Assembly (NCBI GenBank): GCA_033239005.1
Contig: BSQZ01000022.1
Span: 1,497,501-1,561,500, forward strand
Source of the DNA: Lamellibrachia satsuma
Taxonomy: Eukaryota; Annelida; Polychaeta; Sabellida; Siboglinidae
Direction: 5' to 3'
Length of the DNA stretch: 64,000 nucleotides
In this document: in pieces, positions 31,816 to 49,102 of the stretch
Numbering within the stretch: the first letter of the stretch is position 1
How the letters are laid out: every line of letters begins with the position of its first letter
The notes under the pieces: model-generated
Database searches by the model: none
What the model was told of the DNA's origin: nothing
What the model saw: only the letters and a program-made list of their open reading frames with translations
Made by a program: the position numbers and the translations under genes

Positions 31816-32189
31816 TGTATAATGAACGTTGTCTAAGTAGTAAGTCGTTGCAGTTAATGGTGACATAGGGTGTCAGTTCTGTAGAAAGCCGGTGTGGTGG
31901 GGACACAAACCCGACATATGTTGTGTTACATCGTTTGCCGTCAAGTACTGACGCATCAGTTGAGGCCTCTAAAATAGTTCTTACATCTTGATTAGGGCCA
32001 TTACGCCCAATAGCACCCTTCTCCGTCACACTCCCTCCGGCGTTGGGTTCCATCGCCTTGCATCTGCCCGCCGGCGTGAGCTACGACCGTCGGCCGTGGA
32101 GGTTGACGTCGTGGGCGTTTAACCAATAATTTCTACTTGGAAGAAACGTCGCGTTGTGGTCGAGTCGCTGCCTTCGATTCCGTTCACAC

Positions 32190-32213
32190 GCGAGTCGCGC
32201 GAGTCGCGCGAGT
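32190..32213. repeat. 10-bp repeat GCGAGTCGCG
   Basis: Three tandem copies of GAGTCGCGC, immediately upstream of the dispersed repeat copy at 32.2 kb. Confidence 0.8.
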
Positions 32214-32219
32214 CGCGAT

Positions 32220-32790
32220 TGATGGTTCCTTGTCAATTCGTATTTTCGCTTGTCTCAACTCAGACTCATTTCGCGAAAAATCAAACCTATCAAGTATCCA
32301 CTAAGTATCCACTAAGTATCCACTAAGTATCCACTAAGTATCCACTAAGACATGCTTTCTCAGTTGTGTAAACCTATCTAGTATCCACTAAGACATGCTT
32401 TCTCAGTTGTGCAAACCTGTTATTTAGTTTTGTTGAAACGGACAAATCATTAAATTACTTTTGACCGCGTCCGGTTAAAAATAAGCAGAACATTTACACA
32501 ATGGTCCTGCTCTAGAAACTATAGTAGAAGTATAAGATTAGTCACACTTTATCAAGTTACCCGATCTAACGATTAAATGAAATTATATTTCGATGATGTC
32601 AAGAAACATATGCACTATTTTATTAAACCAATCACGCATATTACTTAAGTTATTCATACAGTACATATTACTTAAGTTATTCATACATTACATATTACTT
32701 AAGTTATTCACACATTACATATTAATTAACCTGATTCGCGATGGGCTGAATCAATTGAGGATGGAGTTTTAATTTGGGAAGTTTATTTTA
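32220..32790 (+). repeat. Dispersed repeat family, copy a (longest)
   Basis: Unclassified repeat. Key blocks in order: CTCATTTCGCGAAAAATCAAAC, GTATCCACTAAGACATGCT, CAGTTGTGCAAACCTGTTA, TCATTAAATTACTTTTGAC, CCGATCTAACGATTAAA, TTTCGATGATGTC, ATTACTTAAGTTATTCA and TGATTCGCGATGGGCTGAAT. Within it an 11-bp unit AAGTATCCACT is repeated about six times (32290-32350), and a 23-bp ATTACTTAAGTTATTCATAC repeat occurs three times. No coding capacity is visible. Confidence 0.8.
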
Positions 32791-35850
<3,060 letters not shown>

Positions 35851-35859
35851 TGCAGCCCT

Positions 35860-36170
35860 GTATCCAATCATTGGTACCATTCAGGGCATCTAACGTTTCA
35901 CCCCCGGCATACTTGTTCGTTCCAACGGCAATTCGACTTCTCTAGGAAGCGTTCAGCCAGGTTGCAATTACTGTGCGAAAATCATTTATTCATATGCAGT
36001 ATATCCACAAATGTGCATAGTTAGGTACTCATTTATACAACTGAGTGAACTGAGGAAACGTGGAATAAACGAAATTGCCCAAGCTTGGAAACAGCAACAA
36101 GAGAATCCGAGTCCCGTTCTCTTGATTGACAGTCCAACGTTCTAACCGATGAGCCACTGCGCCCCACCGC
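35860..36170 (-). mobile_element. tRNA-derived SINE, near full length
   Basis: On the minus strand the head at about 36168-36095 has a box-A-like GTGGCTCATCGGTTAGAACG, an anticodon-arm-like TTGGACTGTCAATC, and a degraded box B (GGACTCGGATTC). A central domain follows (CAGTTCACTCAGTTGTATAA, ATGAGTACCTAAC), then GCACAGTAATTGCAACCTGG, and a tail GGGGGTGAAACGTTAGATGC. Partial copies occur at 15.96, 45.28 and possibly 49.2 kb. Confidence 0.7.
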
Positions 36171-37070
36171 CTAAGTAGGTTATACGTGTACCTACCAGAG
36201 GTAGTGATGTGAATTAAAGTCAACTAATTGAAGTCTGTTTTTTCAATTACTTTCGTCGTCGTTTATTTATTCTGTGTCAATAGTTTACAATTACTTCCTT
36301 TCGCGATTACGACGTAGCCTCCTTTGTCATGTGTTTGAGCCTGAAATACGCTAGTGTAACCGGAATCCTGGATATTACGTTACCGTCTTTAAAGTGTTGA
36401 AGATGTACACTTCTAGCCACAGTTCACATTTCCTGTTGTCAGCCCAGCTGTGCACCTGCGAAAATATACACTGCGCGTGCAGTGCGTTCATGCTATACCG
36501 TTTACCGGTTTCCGCGTTGAACTTTTCCACATGCCCGGCACGCGACAAGCGGGGAAAGCGTGCGACAAGGCAAGGAAGAGACGGGTGGGAAAGTCATTAC
36601 TTGGTAAGGGGATTTCGTGACGTATGTACGTAGGCCGTCATTTGGGTGAAACACATGGAAGAGGATCATGATCCGGGGGCTGGGTTTCGGCTACATATAT
36701 ATATAGCCCACAGTTTTACACAATGACATATAGAGAACGATAAACAACTTATCGTAGTTGTGTAACAATTAGTTCTAATATATTTATTCGGCTTACGACT
36801 ATTATCATAATAACTCTGAGTGTAGGGGGTAATACCCAATGGCCCCCTAAATACGCCATTGTTTGACATATTTTTTCCATTTCGTTTGTCCCATACTGTG
36901 ACGTTAGCAAACGTGGTTTTTGATTCAATCAGCGATTAAATACAATTTGCCAATTGTTGGCCTCGAGATATAGGCCTACTCAGTATGTTCAATATGTTGT
37001 TGAATTTGTGTTATACGTAGTGGTTTTCCTTTGTCTTAAACTAAAATACGTTCCATAATGAAATAGAAAG
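36171..37070. other. Intergenic, no gene seen
   Basis: Unique sequence. A small inverted pair TAGGGGG / CCCCCTA occurs near 36823-36850. Nothing else recognised. Confidence 0.5.
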
Positions 37071-37072
37071 GT

Positions 37073-37355
<283 letters not shown>

Positions 37356-37639
37356 ACCTTCCGTTGTTGAGTGTGATGCTGTGACGTTGCAGTCTGACTA
37401 GAGCGCCGTGCTTGGCAACCTGTCGCCGAATGAGCCGACTACTGACGTTGAGCAGTGACCATCTTGACATCATGATTCGAGTCTTGTGGCTTGCGCATGA
37501 GGTCATCCCATACTAAGTGGACCAGATTATATACGGACGGAAACAAAGATAAATCACAAGATAAATCATAGAAATCAAATCTAACGTCTGTATACGAAAT
37601 GACGCAAAACTAGTTAAAAACTAACACTTACAAAGTTGG

Positions 37640-37860
37640 AAGTTTGAGTTTCGTTGCGTAGTATTAAAACTCTTTCTCATTTGACGTAGCCCATGGCGAG
37701 TCAGATTAGCTGATGTTCAAATTGGTAGTGCCTTAATAATTTAAGTAATAATCGCCATTGTACTTTCGTTAACACCACCGAAAGAATTTAACTTAATAAT
37801 TAGATCGCGTACTTTAGCGAAATTGTGAATGCATGCATTATGTCATAGTACATGTTCAGT
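37640..37860 (-). repeat. Dispersed repeat family, copy e (3' part)
   Basis: Minus strand shares GCGATCTAATTATTAAGTTA, ATTCTTTCG, GATTATTACTTAAATTATT and CTGACTCGCCATGGGCTA with copy a (32.5-32.79 kb) and copy c. Confidence 0.65.
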
Positions 37861-37954
37861 CGGACTACTGTAGTAACTTTGGTTTACCGCGAAATGATCC
37901 TAAAACGACTCGAGCGAAAACATTGAATTGCACGTCGTACAGTAGATAGTTTGT

Positions 37955-38185
37955 TATATGTGATGGGTTTATGTCCATATGGAGTTTTGTCCGGACGGGG
38001 TTATGTCCATATGGTGCTATGTCCGGAGGGAGTTATGTCCGGATGGAGTTTTGTCCGATCACAAGGGGGTTATGTCCATATGGTGCTATGTCCGGAGGGA
38101 GTTATGTCCATATGGTGCTATGTCCGGAGGGAGTTATGTCCGGATGGAGTTTTGTCCGATCACGGGGGGGTTTGTCCGGCGGTGA
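37955..38185. repeat. Compound minisatellite of TATGTCC motifs
   Basis: Repeats of blocks such as GTTATGTCCATATGGTGCTA and GTTATGTCCGGATGGAGTTT in varied order. All three plus frames are open but low in complexity. Confidence 0.9.
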
Positions 38186-38477
38186 TTATGTCCTGGATTC
38201 CTAACCCACACCAAGTCATTCTATCAGCGTTGAACGTATCATACTGACTCATAAACTGACATTCATTTAAGCAGTGCTAATTATCACGGTATCGCTAATT
38301 GTCAATTAATCAGTTACTTCTGGACAAATAGTGTCTTTGACATTAAACGATACAGTTTCCTTTTCTGCGTATCCCTCGCTACCCCCCGGGAAGAGATCGG
38401 GGGAGCCACGTAGCCGGGCCCCTCTAAGCCACTTCGTAAATCACCGCCATATGCTGAATGTTTATCTAAAGGCAACA

Positions 38478-38533
38478 GCGGGGGGGCGGGGCGGGGCGGC
38501 GGCGGCGGCGGCGGCGGTGGCGGTGGCGGTGGC

Positions 38534-38565
<32 letters not shown>

Positions 38566-38585
38566 TGGCGGCGGCGGTGGTGGCA
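38478..38585. repeat. G-rich (GGCGGT)n / (GGC)n array
   Basis: GGGGGGCGGGGCGGGGCGGC followed by GGC triplets and GGTGGC hexamers on the plus strand. Potential G-quadruplex former. Its Ala/Val open frame is an artefact. Confidence 0.95.
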
Positions 38586-38989
38586 GTTACCCGTCAGCCA
38601 TGTAACTTTATTCCTAAACATGTGAAGACTGTCTTTAGTTTCTAAATGTTTGAAGAGACGTCCAATTTTTTTACTCTGAAATATACAACGTATTTAAAGG
38701 GAAACAAAAGTTATGGGCATATGTACCGAACAGTTACTAAAATAGTCTACGGTACCCAGATAACGGTCAAATTATATAAATTAAAACTTTGTGGTTCAGT
38801 AAACAACATTTTGGCGGTCGATGTATTAGAATAGATATAGTTCATAATAATATATTATATAACATGATTCATGACAACAATAATCAGACTTTGTATCTTT
38901 AAAATGCATATTTCAGAATTATTTGACGAAACCGATGTTTATTTCTACCTGCAATCTTTCTGTAATCGTATTTTGCTGAGCAAATGTGT

Positions 38990-39062
38990 TACCTTTTCCT
39001 TTTTCCGTTACTTTTTTCACATTAGTGGCTTTCCGTTTACTCTTCCATGCCGAGATCTGCAT
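38990..39062. repeat. Arm 1 of a 70-90-bp inverted duplication
   Basis: TTTTTCCGTTACTTTTTTCA followed by CATTAGTGGCTTTCCGTTTA and CTCTTCCATGCCGAGATCTG matches the reverse complement of 42300-42370 with few differences. Its identity is unknown. Confidence 0.85.
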
Positions 39063-39107
39063 CCTAGAAGGGTCATGATAACTAGCTACACATGATAACT
39101 AGCTACA

Positions 39108-39771
39108 CATATATCACACGAAACTATCGATACTTACATCACATGAAACTATCGATACTTACATCACATGGAACTATCGATACTTACATCACACGAAACT
39201 ATCGATACTTACATCACATGAAACTATCGATAACTACATCACATGAAACTATCGATACTTACATCACATGAAACTATCGATACCTACATCACATGAAACT
39301 ATCGATACTTACATCACATGAAACTATCGATATTTACATCACACAAAACTATCGATACTTACATCACACAAAACTATCGATACTTACATCACACGAAACT
39401 ATCGATGCTTACATCACACGAAACTATCGATACTTACATCACAAGAAACTATCGATAACTACAGCACATGAAACTATCGATACTTACATCACATGAAACT
39501 ATCGATACTTACATCACACGAAACTATCGATACTTACATCACATGAAACTATCGATGCTTACATCACACGAAACTATCGATACTTACATCACAAGAAACT
39601 ATCGATAACTACATCACATGAAACTATCGATACTTACATCACATGAAACTATCGATACCTACATCACATGAAACTATCGATACCTACATCACATGAAACT
39701 ATCGATACTTACATCACATGAAACTATCGATACCTACATCACATGAAACTATCGATACCTACATCATATGA
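39108..39771. repeat. 25-bp satellite with TATCGATA, about 26 copies
   Basis: Unit GAAACTATCGATACTTACAT plus CACAT or CACAC. Nearly every copy carries the palindrome TATCGATA or ATCGAT. Variants such as CGATAACTAC and CGATGCTTAC recur in blocks, indicating local segmental duplication. Confidence 0.96.
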
Positions 39772-41345
39772 AATGCAGCTTTTCATGTTAACAAATGTTC
39801 CATCAATAGACCGCAGACGATTTGGAAAACGTATATACATTACTTGTGTAGGGTGGACCGGATTGTCATTGTTATATACATTACTTGTGTAGGGTGGACC
39901 GCATTGTCATTGTTATTGTCTAGTCACTTGTATCATAACAGAACGTTTCAATAAAATATTATTTATCTTTCACCTGAATTGTTTACTCCGCCAGTTACAA
40001 GCACGCACGCACGTATACGCACGCACGCACGCACGCACGAACGCACGCACGCACGCACGCACGCACACACACAGCGTTATTTAGTAACACATTTTTAACA
40101 TTACAAACGTAACATTTTGGGTTCAAGTAAGTGTACAGTGTATTTTTGTTTTCATATTAGTACGCATAAGGAAACTGAAATGTTGCCAAATGTAATATCT
40201 TGTCTAATGACATATTAATTAGTACAGCATTAGTGATCCCCTATTCACGTGACTTTGGAACAGAAACATTATATATCTAAGACAAACACATGAAAAACGC
40301 GAAAAGCGGAAGGCAATTTAAGGTTTAGCAACAAAAAAATCAGGATAAATATCCATACCAGTATACCTGACTTACACTTCCCGATCGCTTCCCGTCCTTC
40401 AAGTAAATTAAATGCAAATACACTGACCAACAACTGGTTGCTACTATACTAACCCATATAGATTGTGTTAATGACAAGAGACACCTCAAGTCATAGTACA
40501 TTAGTAACATTATTACTTCTATTTGAATACTTCAATAAATGTATTTGTAGAACTGTCATAAGAAGCAATGCGAGCTAGGTACACAAGTTGTCAACTAGCA
40601 ATTGATTTGGACTATATTATTCGCTAACAGCATTAGTTTACACTTGCGTTGGTTGAACAATTCAGATGTGCGCCCATCTGACAATACGCTGTGGTCGCTG
40701 ATGCACGACAAAGCTGAGGCTACCAATGCAGATTGAGGAATTTGTGATGGCTGCATTGGTGTCAAGCTGATAGAATGCTTCGTGGTGAAACTATCAAATC
40801 AAAACAGGCCCTCAAATGTGGAAAGACTTGCCCTAATGTGTTAGCTTGGCGGTAAACGTAAGGACAACTTTCGTGGTCACCGCCACTGCCTATAGCATGC
40901 TATAAATACTTCTTTCCTCGTGATTTTGCATTTATTGTTTCATCGATTTAAACTGCAAATTTAACGTCAAATACATTGACCAACGACAGAGCGATTTTGA
41001 GATTGCTGAACCCTTTGATTTAATGTGCCTGTGATATAAGTTCTCTTGTTATTACGGGCTATCCATGAAGTATATTTGTCACTTTCGTGACCCCCCCCCC
41101 CCCGTAACGCTTCACTGCACTGGTTTATACACCTCCCTAAGACCTTGACCTGGGAGTTGTTCTCTGACTACGTTCACACTTACACTTATATATGACTAAC
41201 ACTTAGTGAAACACACACTAGCGGAATCACCCACAGGCACAGCCATTGGCAGTGGCATACCCATAGGAATCTTTATGAATGCAGCATCATTGTTCGCTCC
41301 AGTAGCGGCTTTAGTTTTGTTCCACAGAGTAAGAGGCAGCAAAAG
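39772..41345. other. Intergenic with small repeats
   Basis: A tandem duplication of about 44 bp (TATACATTACTTGTGTAGGG...) at about 39830-39915, a (CGCA)n tract at about 40002-40072 and a C-run at 41090-41103. No gene recognised. Confidence 0.5.
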
Positions 41346-41349
41346 CCTT

Positions 41350-41620
41350 TCCCATTTAAGTAAGCCGGGTCAAGCCGTGGGCGTGACCCGTCATCTTCCC
41401 GATCACGTGACAGGGTGACGAGATTTACCCATCTACCGAAAAGTTAGTCAGTTTTCGATGCTTGAACACGCATTAAGTATTTTAATAGTTTGTCTGGAAA
41501 TGTCACCAACACTGCGTAAAAAAGTTGCACAAACGAGCCACCATATATCGTAGTGGATACTAGGTAGGTTTGGTTACTCGCAAAATCAATTATAAGTGAA
41601 ATGAGCTAAAAAAATATCGA
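41350..41620 (-). repeat. Dispersed repeat family, copy d
   Basis: Minus strand shares GCTCATTTCAC, GATTTTGCGAG, AGTATCCACTACGA, GCTCGTTTGTGCAAC, CAAACTATTAAAATACTTAA and GGTCACGCCCACGGCTTGAC with copies a and c. Confidence 0.75.
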
Positions 41621-44325
41621 ACCGAGGAAGCGGCTTCAGCTGTAGAGAGCATACTCCTGAAAGAAAATTAAGATGTAACGCTGTAGAACATTGTTTCCCT
41701 TGGCCAGAGCGCCAAGTCGTGACGTCAGCGCCGCGGCGCCACTTGTATGATTTGCCGTTCATTGACAGACCGGCGAAAGACAACATTTCCTCCAGAGCGC
41801 CGCTCCCGGCTCAGGTGACGATGTTGATGATCGCTTTGATCTACGACGATGATTTGCTGCGATGGCTGTATCCGACTGACGCCAATGCGGAGGTGATAAT
41901 CAGAAAAATAGCCGCACTCGGTTTCGGATGCTCATAAAAATAGCTGGACTTGGATTCACGGACACGCCAGGAATGTCTCTGCAGCGATCGTTGCCAGTTG
42001 TCTGTCAAAGCGATTCTAAATCGGCACAATTTACAGAGATTCACGCAGATTACTGTCAGATGCGCTAAGAAGCCCGATTCTGTTACACCCGAAGTTGTTC
42101 GAAAACTCTGCATATAAACGTCATACAAATCATGCTAACTATTGTATTATGCAATCCTTAATTAATATGAGATAATTATTTGCAAAGAGTTCTTAAAACA
42201 GTACATTTAGCTTCGCTGGCTGCAATGGGTGAAATATTACAAAAGTGAGAGATTATATTCAGCACAGACCCACAATCTTGTATTTTTAATCAATTTTATG
42301 TTACTCAGATCTCGGTATGGAAGAGTAAACGGAAAGCACCTAATGTGAAAAAAGTAACGGAAAAAGGAATCGAGTAATATAGTTGTAATTTGGCACAACA
42401 TATTAGTATGATAATTAAAGTAATTGTGGGGAATATCACAAGAATGTGAAACCTTAGACATCTAATACTTTCGTTCTAATTTGATCCGCAGAGGGACACG
42501 TTTACATGAAATATTGTGGTGATGTGACACAAAAACAATATTGTGTATATTAGTTACGCATTATATAAAATACTTTCTAAGAACACACTTTATTTCATTG
42601 CCTCCACGCACGCCAGATAAGCTTGAAACGAAACATGTATGCGATCTGAAAACATCTCATATGTTATGTCAATGTCATATTATAATTATGTTCTTTATTA
42701 ACCACGCTTATTGTCTCCTGTTTGTGATCATTGTTTCGATCAAAAATAGCGCCGTGTCACAGAAGTTCTGCAGAGACGACGGAAGGGCTGCACAAATCTA
42801 GAAGAGAATTATATAAGTCATGTGCTGATGCTCACATCAGAGAGACCAGGTGGATTACGTCGAACAGACAGAACATCCATTTCGTGGAGCAAGTATCTGC
42901 CCAGTTGTGTCATATTTGTTTAGAGATAATATTGGTCCCACCAGGTTTGGCAACAGTAAGTAACATATACGATATATCGTTAATAATCTGTGTTGCTGTT
43001 TGTTTCGGATATATTAAATAATTAATTAACATATAGACATAGTCACGCAGTGATTGGCAGAAACAATGCTACAAGTTCGAGTAGCCAAAACAGTAATTTA
43101 TAGGAATGGAACATCTTAGAGATAATGCCACTTACTTCAAGAGAGATTTTATAATAACGGTAATGTACATAGTTATTAGTTATGCTAACAATAAGGTATA
43201 TGACTAGTACTTAACATCAAATAAATGAACTAATACTACTGATAATAGCAACAACACTGTATAGCCAAACGAACCACTGTTTTTCAAAAGCAAGTCATAT
43301 GATATGTATCGGAGGTACATTTACAAAGTAAATATATACATATATGTAAGAATATCTGCATCGAACGCAGCCTAAGCACTAGCGCCTAACTTGCATCGCA
43401 AAAATATAAAGAAATCTTCTTAATTATGGGTAAATGCCCCCCCCCCATGTATATCAATGCGTCAACAATGTTACCCGTGGAAACAAATAATTTGTTAGCA
43501 TTGTTGTCATATTTATTTTAGCATTGTTGACACATTTATATACACTGGACGCACCTCACAGAACCTGGTCCACGTTGTAACACACGGACAGCGAGATCAA
43601 CACCTACATAACCTTGACATGCCCTATACTAGGAAAGATAATTCCACTCTTTGTCCCCGTTTACCACGATACGTTAATCCGGGTTAACTCTAAGGTTTCG
43701 ACGTTATTTTGGAAACATTCCCATTTTGCCACTGATCTTCCCTTAATCTTCTCAGCCCAACGCGCAGCTGAAATACATGCAGGACGACCCTGAGCGGCAT
43801 ATCATGTAAACGCACGTGTAGATAGGCGAGTGCTGACTAGTTAACCTGGTCTACCTCCGTGAGAACACAGGATTAACCGCCGATGAAGACAGGTGAAAGG
43901 CACTCCCCTCAATCGCCCCTCAGTGTGCGACGATAAATCAGTGATTCCCTCCCGGATAGCTGATCTTTGAGTCGTTCCCCGGCGCGGCCTCGGGGCCTAA
44001 ATACGAAGCACATGTCCCGCGGGCGCGCGGAATGCGACATTTTGCGGCTATCGGCGGCTAGGGATAGGATACATTAATAGGTGAATCAGTGGACGCGTTG
44101 ACAGGTGTCGTGGCTAATTGGCGGGGAACTAAGTAAATCTCGCCGCTCACTATCGGGCCATCAAGTCCGGGATAGGTCACTCCCCCCAGCGGCATCCCCC
44201 AGGGGAATGGCTGGACATCCGCGTTTGAGTGGTCATCCACGCGAGAACCAGCCCTCACTTTCACAAAGCCTGGACAGCTCATTGTATTAGTATTGCAGGT
44301 TAAAGTATTAATTATCAGAGAGGAG
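41621..44325. other. Intergenic; complex islands near 41.7-42.1 and 43.85-44.28 kb; inverted-duplication arm 2
   Basis: No gene recognised. 41700-42080 and 43860-44280 are GC-richer, non-repetitive and CG-rich; candidate regulatory DNA. 42298-42385 is the inverted partner of 38990-39062. The remainder is AT-rich. Confidence 0.4.
42298..42385. repeat. Arm 2 of the inverted duplication
   Basis: CAGATCTCGGTATGGAAGAG, TAAACGGAAAGCACCTAATG and AAAAAAGTAACGGAAAAAGG are the reverse complement of 38990-39062. Confidence 0.85.
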
Positions 44326-44327
44326 AG

Positions 44328-44410
44328 TAAATTAATGGAACAGATTACTTATATATAATGTAACTGCTAGCAGCGTGAATATGTTTAAAAAGAATGTTGA
44401 CAAATATCAA
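44328..44410 (+). mobile_element. CR1-like LINE 3' fragment
   Basis: TGTAACTGCTAGCAGCGTGA followed by ATATGTTTAAAAAG matches the LINE C terminus (VTASSVNMFK) seen at 17.0 and 62.35 kb. It interrupts or abuts copy c of the dispersed repeat. Confidence 0.6.
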
Positions 44411-44885
44411 GTCGCGAATCCGGTTCGTTGATGTCCTGTTATGTAATGCGTGAATTGTGTAAGTAATGTCCGTAGTCAGTTTAATAAAAACAAATGCGTA
44501 TTTTTGTTCAAATCATCGAAAGAATTAACTTTAGTTGTTAGATCTGATAAAGTTCAAAATAGTGGATAACCAAAACGGTAAACACTTTATGAGGTCAAGG
44601 CTGATCATAGGCGTGACTTCCATCCTCTCGCCAATCAAATTACAAAGTTATTAAATTTCACCAAGGGTTTTCACCGTTTCATTTTTTACTTCCATAAATG
44701 CTGGATCAAGCATTAAGTAAGTTAATAGTTTGTCTGATGATTTCTGAAAAAAATCATACAAAAGTTGCACAGACGAGCTAACATGTCGCAGCAGATATTA
44801 TACGTAAGTTCGAATTTTCGCAAAATTAATTTGAAATGAGACAAGCAAAAATCGAATTTAGGATGTCTAATGGCATAGTCTGTAT
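44411..44885 (-). repeat. Dispersed repeat family, copy c
   Basis: Minus strand shares TTGCTTGTCTCATTT, TTTTGCGAAAATTCGAAC, CATGTTAGCTCGTCTGTGCA, CAAACTATTAACTTACTTAA, AACTTTATCAGATCTAACAA, TTTATTAAACTGACTACGGA and CCGGATTCGCGA, all in the same order as copy a. Confidence 0.8.
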
Positions 44886-44990
44886 TTGACAATTTTCAAA
44901 TCTTTCATAAAATTGATACTAAAATATGAGACTAGTGCAGGGATTGACTGTTATGTTGGCTTTCACTTTGAAACCAATAAAGATAAACAT

Positions 44991-45095
44991 GAGTGAGGCA
45001 ACATGTTACATGAGTGAGGCAACATGTTACATGAGTGAGGCAACATGTTACATGAGTGAGGCAACATGTTACATGAGTGAGGCAACATGTTACAT
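44991..45095. repeat. 21-bp tandem repeat, five identical copies
   Basis: ATGAGTGAGGCAACATGTTA(C) repeated five times without differences, so a very recent expansion. Confidence 0.97.
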
Positions 45096-45274
45096 TGCTA
45101 GTTGGGCAGCAAGGTCAACATTTATAAAGAGAAAAATAATAAAATTAGATGTATTTTTTAGTTCATTAAAGGGCGGTCAATGTGTTAAAAATATAACGTT
45201 TATACCATATCGCATGGTTTTACAATAAAAGCGATCACATCAGACACTATATACGTTTAAGATTTTTTTTAAAA

Positions 45275-45350
45275 TTAATATATGTTGAGCGATAGACTTC
45301 GCGCAGTAATCGCAGCGTGGCTGAATACCTCTCAGAGAAGTCGAGATGAC
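45275..45350 (+). mobile_element. SINE fragment
   Basis: GCGCAGTAATCGCAGCGTGG and CTGAATACCTCTCAGAGAAG match the body of the SINE at 35.9-36.2 kb (GCACAGTAATTGCAACCTGG...). It leads directly into a (CA)n tract. Confidence 0.6.
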
Positions 45351-45360
45351 GTTTGAATGA

Positions 45361-47049
<1,689 letters not shown>

Positions 47050-48972
47050 TTAAGTAGAACACGTTGTAAATATATAGCATCTGTATCGACAGGAAGCTGA
47101 ACGCTGGAACACCGCAGTGGTCCCTTGCAGTTGTGAACAAAATCTTTCGTTTTTGCCATTAATTATTTTCTTAGAAAACGAAATGATAACATCCGCAGAA
47201 CATGTTCTGACAGGTGCCTTTTAAAACAAACTCACGCGGCACCTAGACATTGATGTATTCGTAATGGTAAACCAAATTATAACTTGTGCTGTTATCACAG
47301 CGTGCTGCCGCGTACGACGCGCGGCAACACGATGACGCAGTTCCGGTTGCATTACCTGAACCAACCAGTGTCTCTTATTTAGACGTAATGGAGTTTACTG
47401 AACGCAATGTCAGCGCGACAGCCCTCATACTAAACTAGGAACCGTAACGTTTGTACATAAATTGTATTATCGTATGTAAGCATTCGCCGATGAATGAATT
47501 AAGTTATTATTTTAGTGACTGATATTTGTGAATGACTTCATTAAATACATAAACATTTAATTACAATTCTAAACCATTAATTTACACTTTAAAATCGCAT
47601 CACACAAGTAATATTAAGCGTTGTTCAAATCACTGAATAGTTCAATCGTGAGTTTTTTAATCTAGGTTACGTCGAGGCATCGTTGCTGCCTAATATTACG
47701 TACAGGCTGCGGATCAGGGTCTTAAAACCCAAATCGTCGATTCGTCCCTTCCGATACAATTATGTGTCGGAAGTCAAAGTCAACTGACACGCACTAACCG
47801 TTTCACGTGTGTATTCCGTGACATACCTTCTGCACATTGGCGTCAAGAAACAGACGGAATACATTCCAAATAATATATGGATACGCGTTTATCGGGACTA
47901 ATGGCCGATGTTTCCCGAAATCAACCCGCGCAGGAAGCCACGTGGTGTTACGGTTTGCTAAGTAACTTTAGTGATATACATATATAAGAATGCATACGGA
48001 CAATTTTCCAATTTGGCTCCAAAACGTTCGTTTTCGGCAAGGGATTCCTCGCCTTTTGTTAGAAGTGGCGAGTATCTTGGCTAGGCTACGTCTGTTTCGC
48101 GTACCGAACTTCCCGTTTACGACGGAGCCTCGGCGGCCCGTAGGAGACCGGGACACCCCGAGACCGCTGCAGCGCGCGCTGCCAGGCACGCACTGCCGCC
48201 GCCACGCGAGGCCTGGACGTGGCGCATCGCGAAGCCCGGGACGACAGGTGCACGAGGCACGTTGATTGATGTCGATTTCACGTCGCACGGGGCGCGTTAC
48301 TTGACGGAGAATGTGCAACCAATTAGTGCGCCTTTATTGCCGTTTTTGTCGCCACTCCGTTTAACACTGACACCTCCGACCGAGAGGCGGCGGTTTATCG
48401 TCGTGTATACACTGTAGTGTGTGTTTTGTATCACAGATGCGTACGAAGTTTTTTGCTTTGTTTTGATGTCTAAATAGTTAACTGTCGCTGGTACTTGGAC
48501 TTACCCTAACCCTTATACATTATAATTATTAATATTTTTTTCAAATAAAACACAGCGAAAAATACGACGACACTTTAGTCACTTAAACAATATAATACAC
48601 TGTTATTTAAATATTGACTCCTCCAGCAGTCAACTGAGTACATTTTATTTAAAAGACGAGCGATTGGCTAATGTCGTGCTAAAATTTGTCAGCCGTCAAA
48701 TATTATCTGCTTGTTGTATCTACGCATGCGCGAGCCGGTAATTTACATCAGTTTATTAATAAATAACTTGATATCATAGCTACAATAATAGGTACTGTAT
48801 ATAATAACAATGAATTATAACAGAGAGTGTCAACTACAGGAAAAAATTTATGAATTTAAAGTTTCTGCCGTAAAATCGTCCCCCCATGTAGTAGACATGT
48901 ACACAAGCAAAAGCGACATTTTCTGTCGTGGACTATTTTCCCCATGCACACCCTTTGGTGCAGCTAATTACC

Positions 48973-49102
<130 letters not shown>

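Noticed and set aside
47968..48318. Open frames on both strands in a GC-rich stretch of the NK1b intron
   Set aside because: No domain, and frames overlap on both strands as expected from GC-rich DNA low in stop codons.
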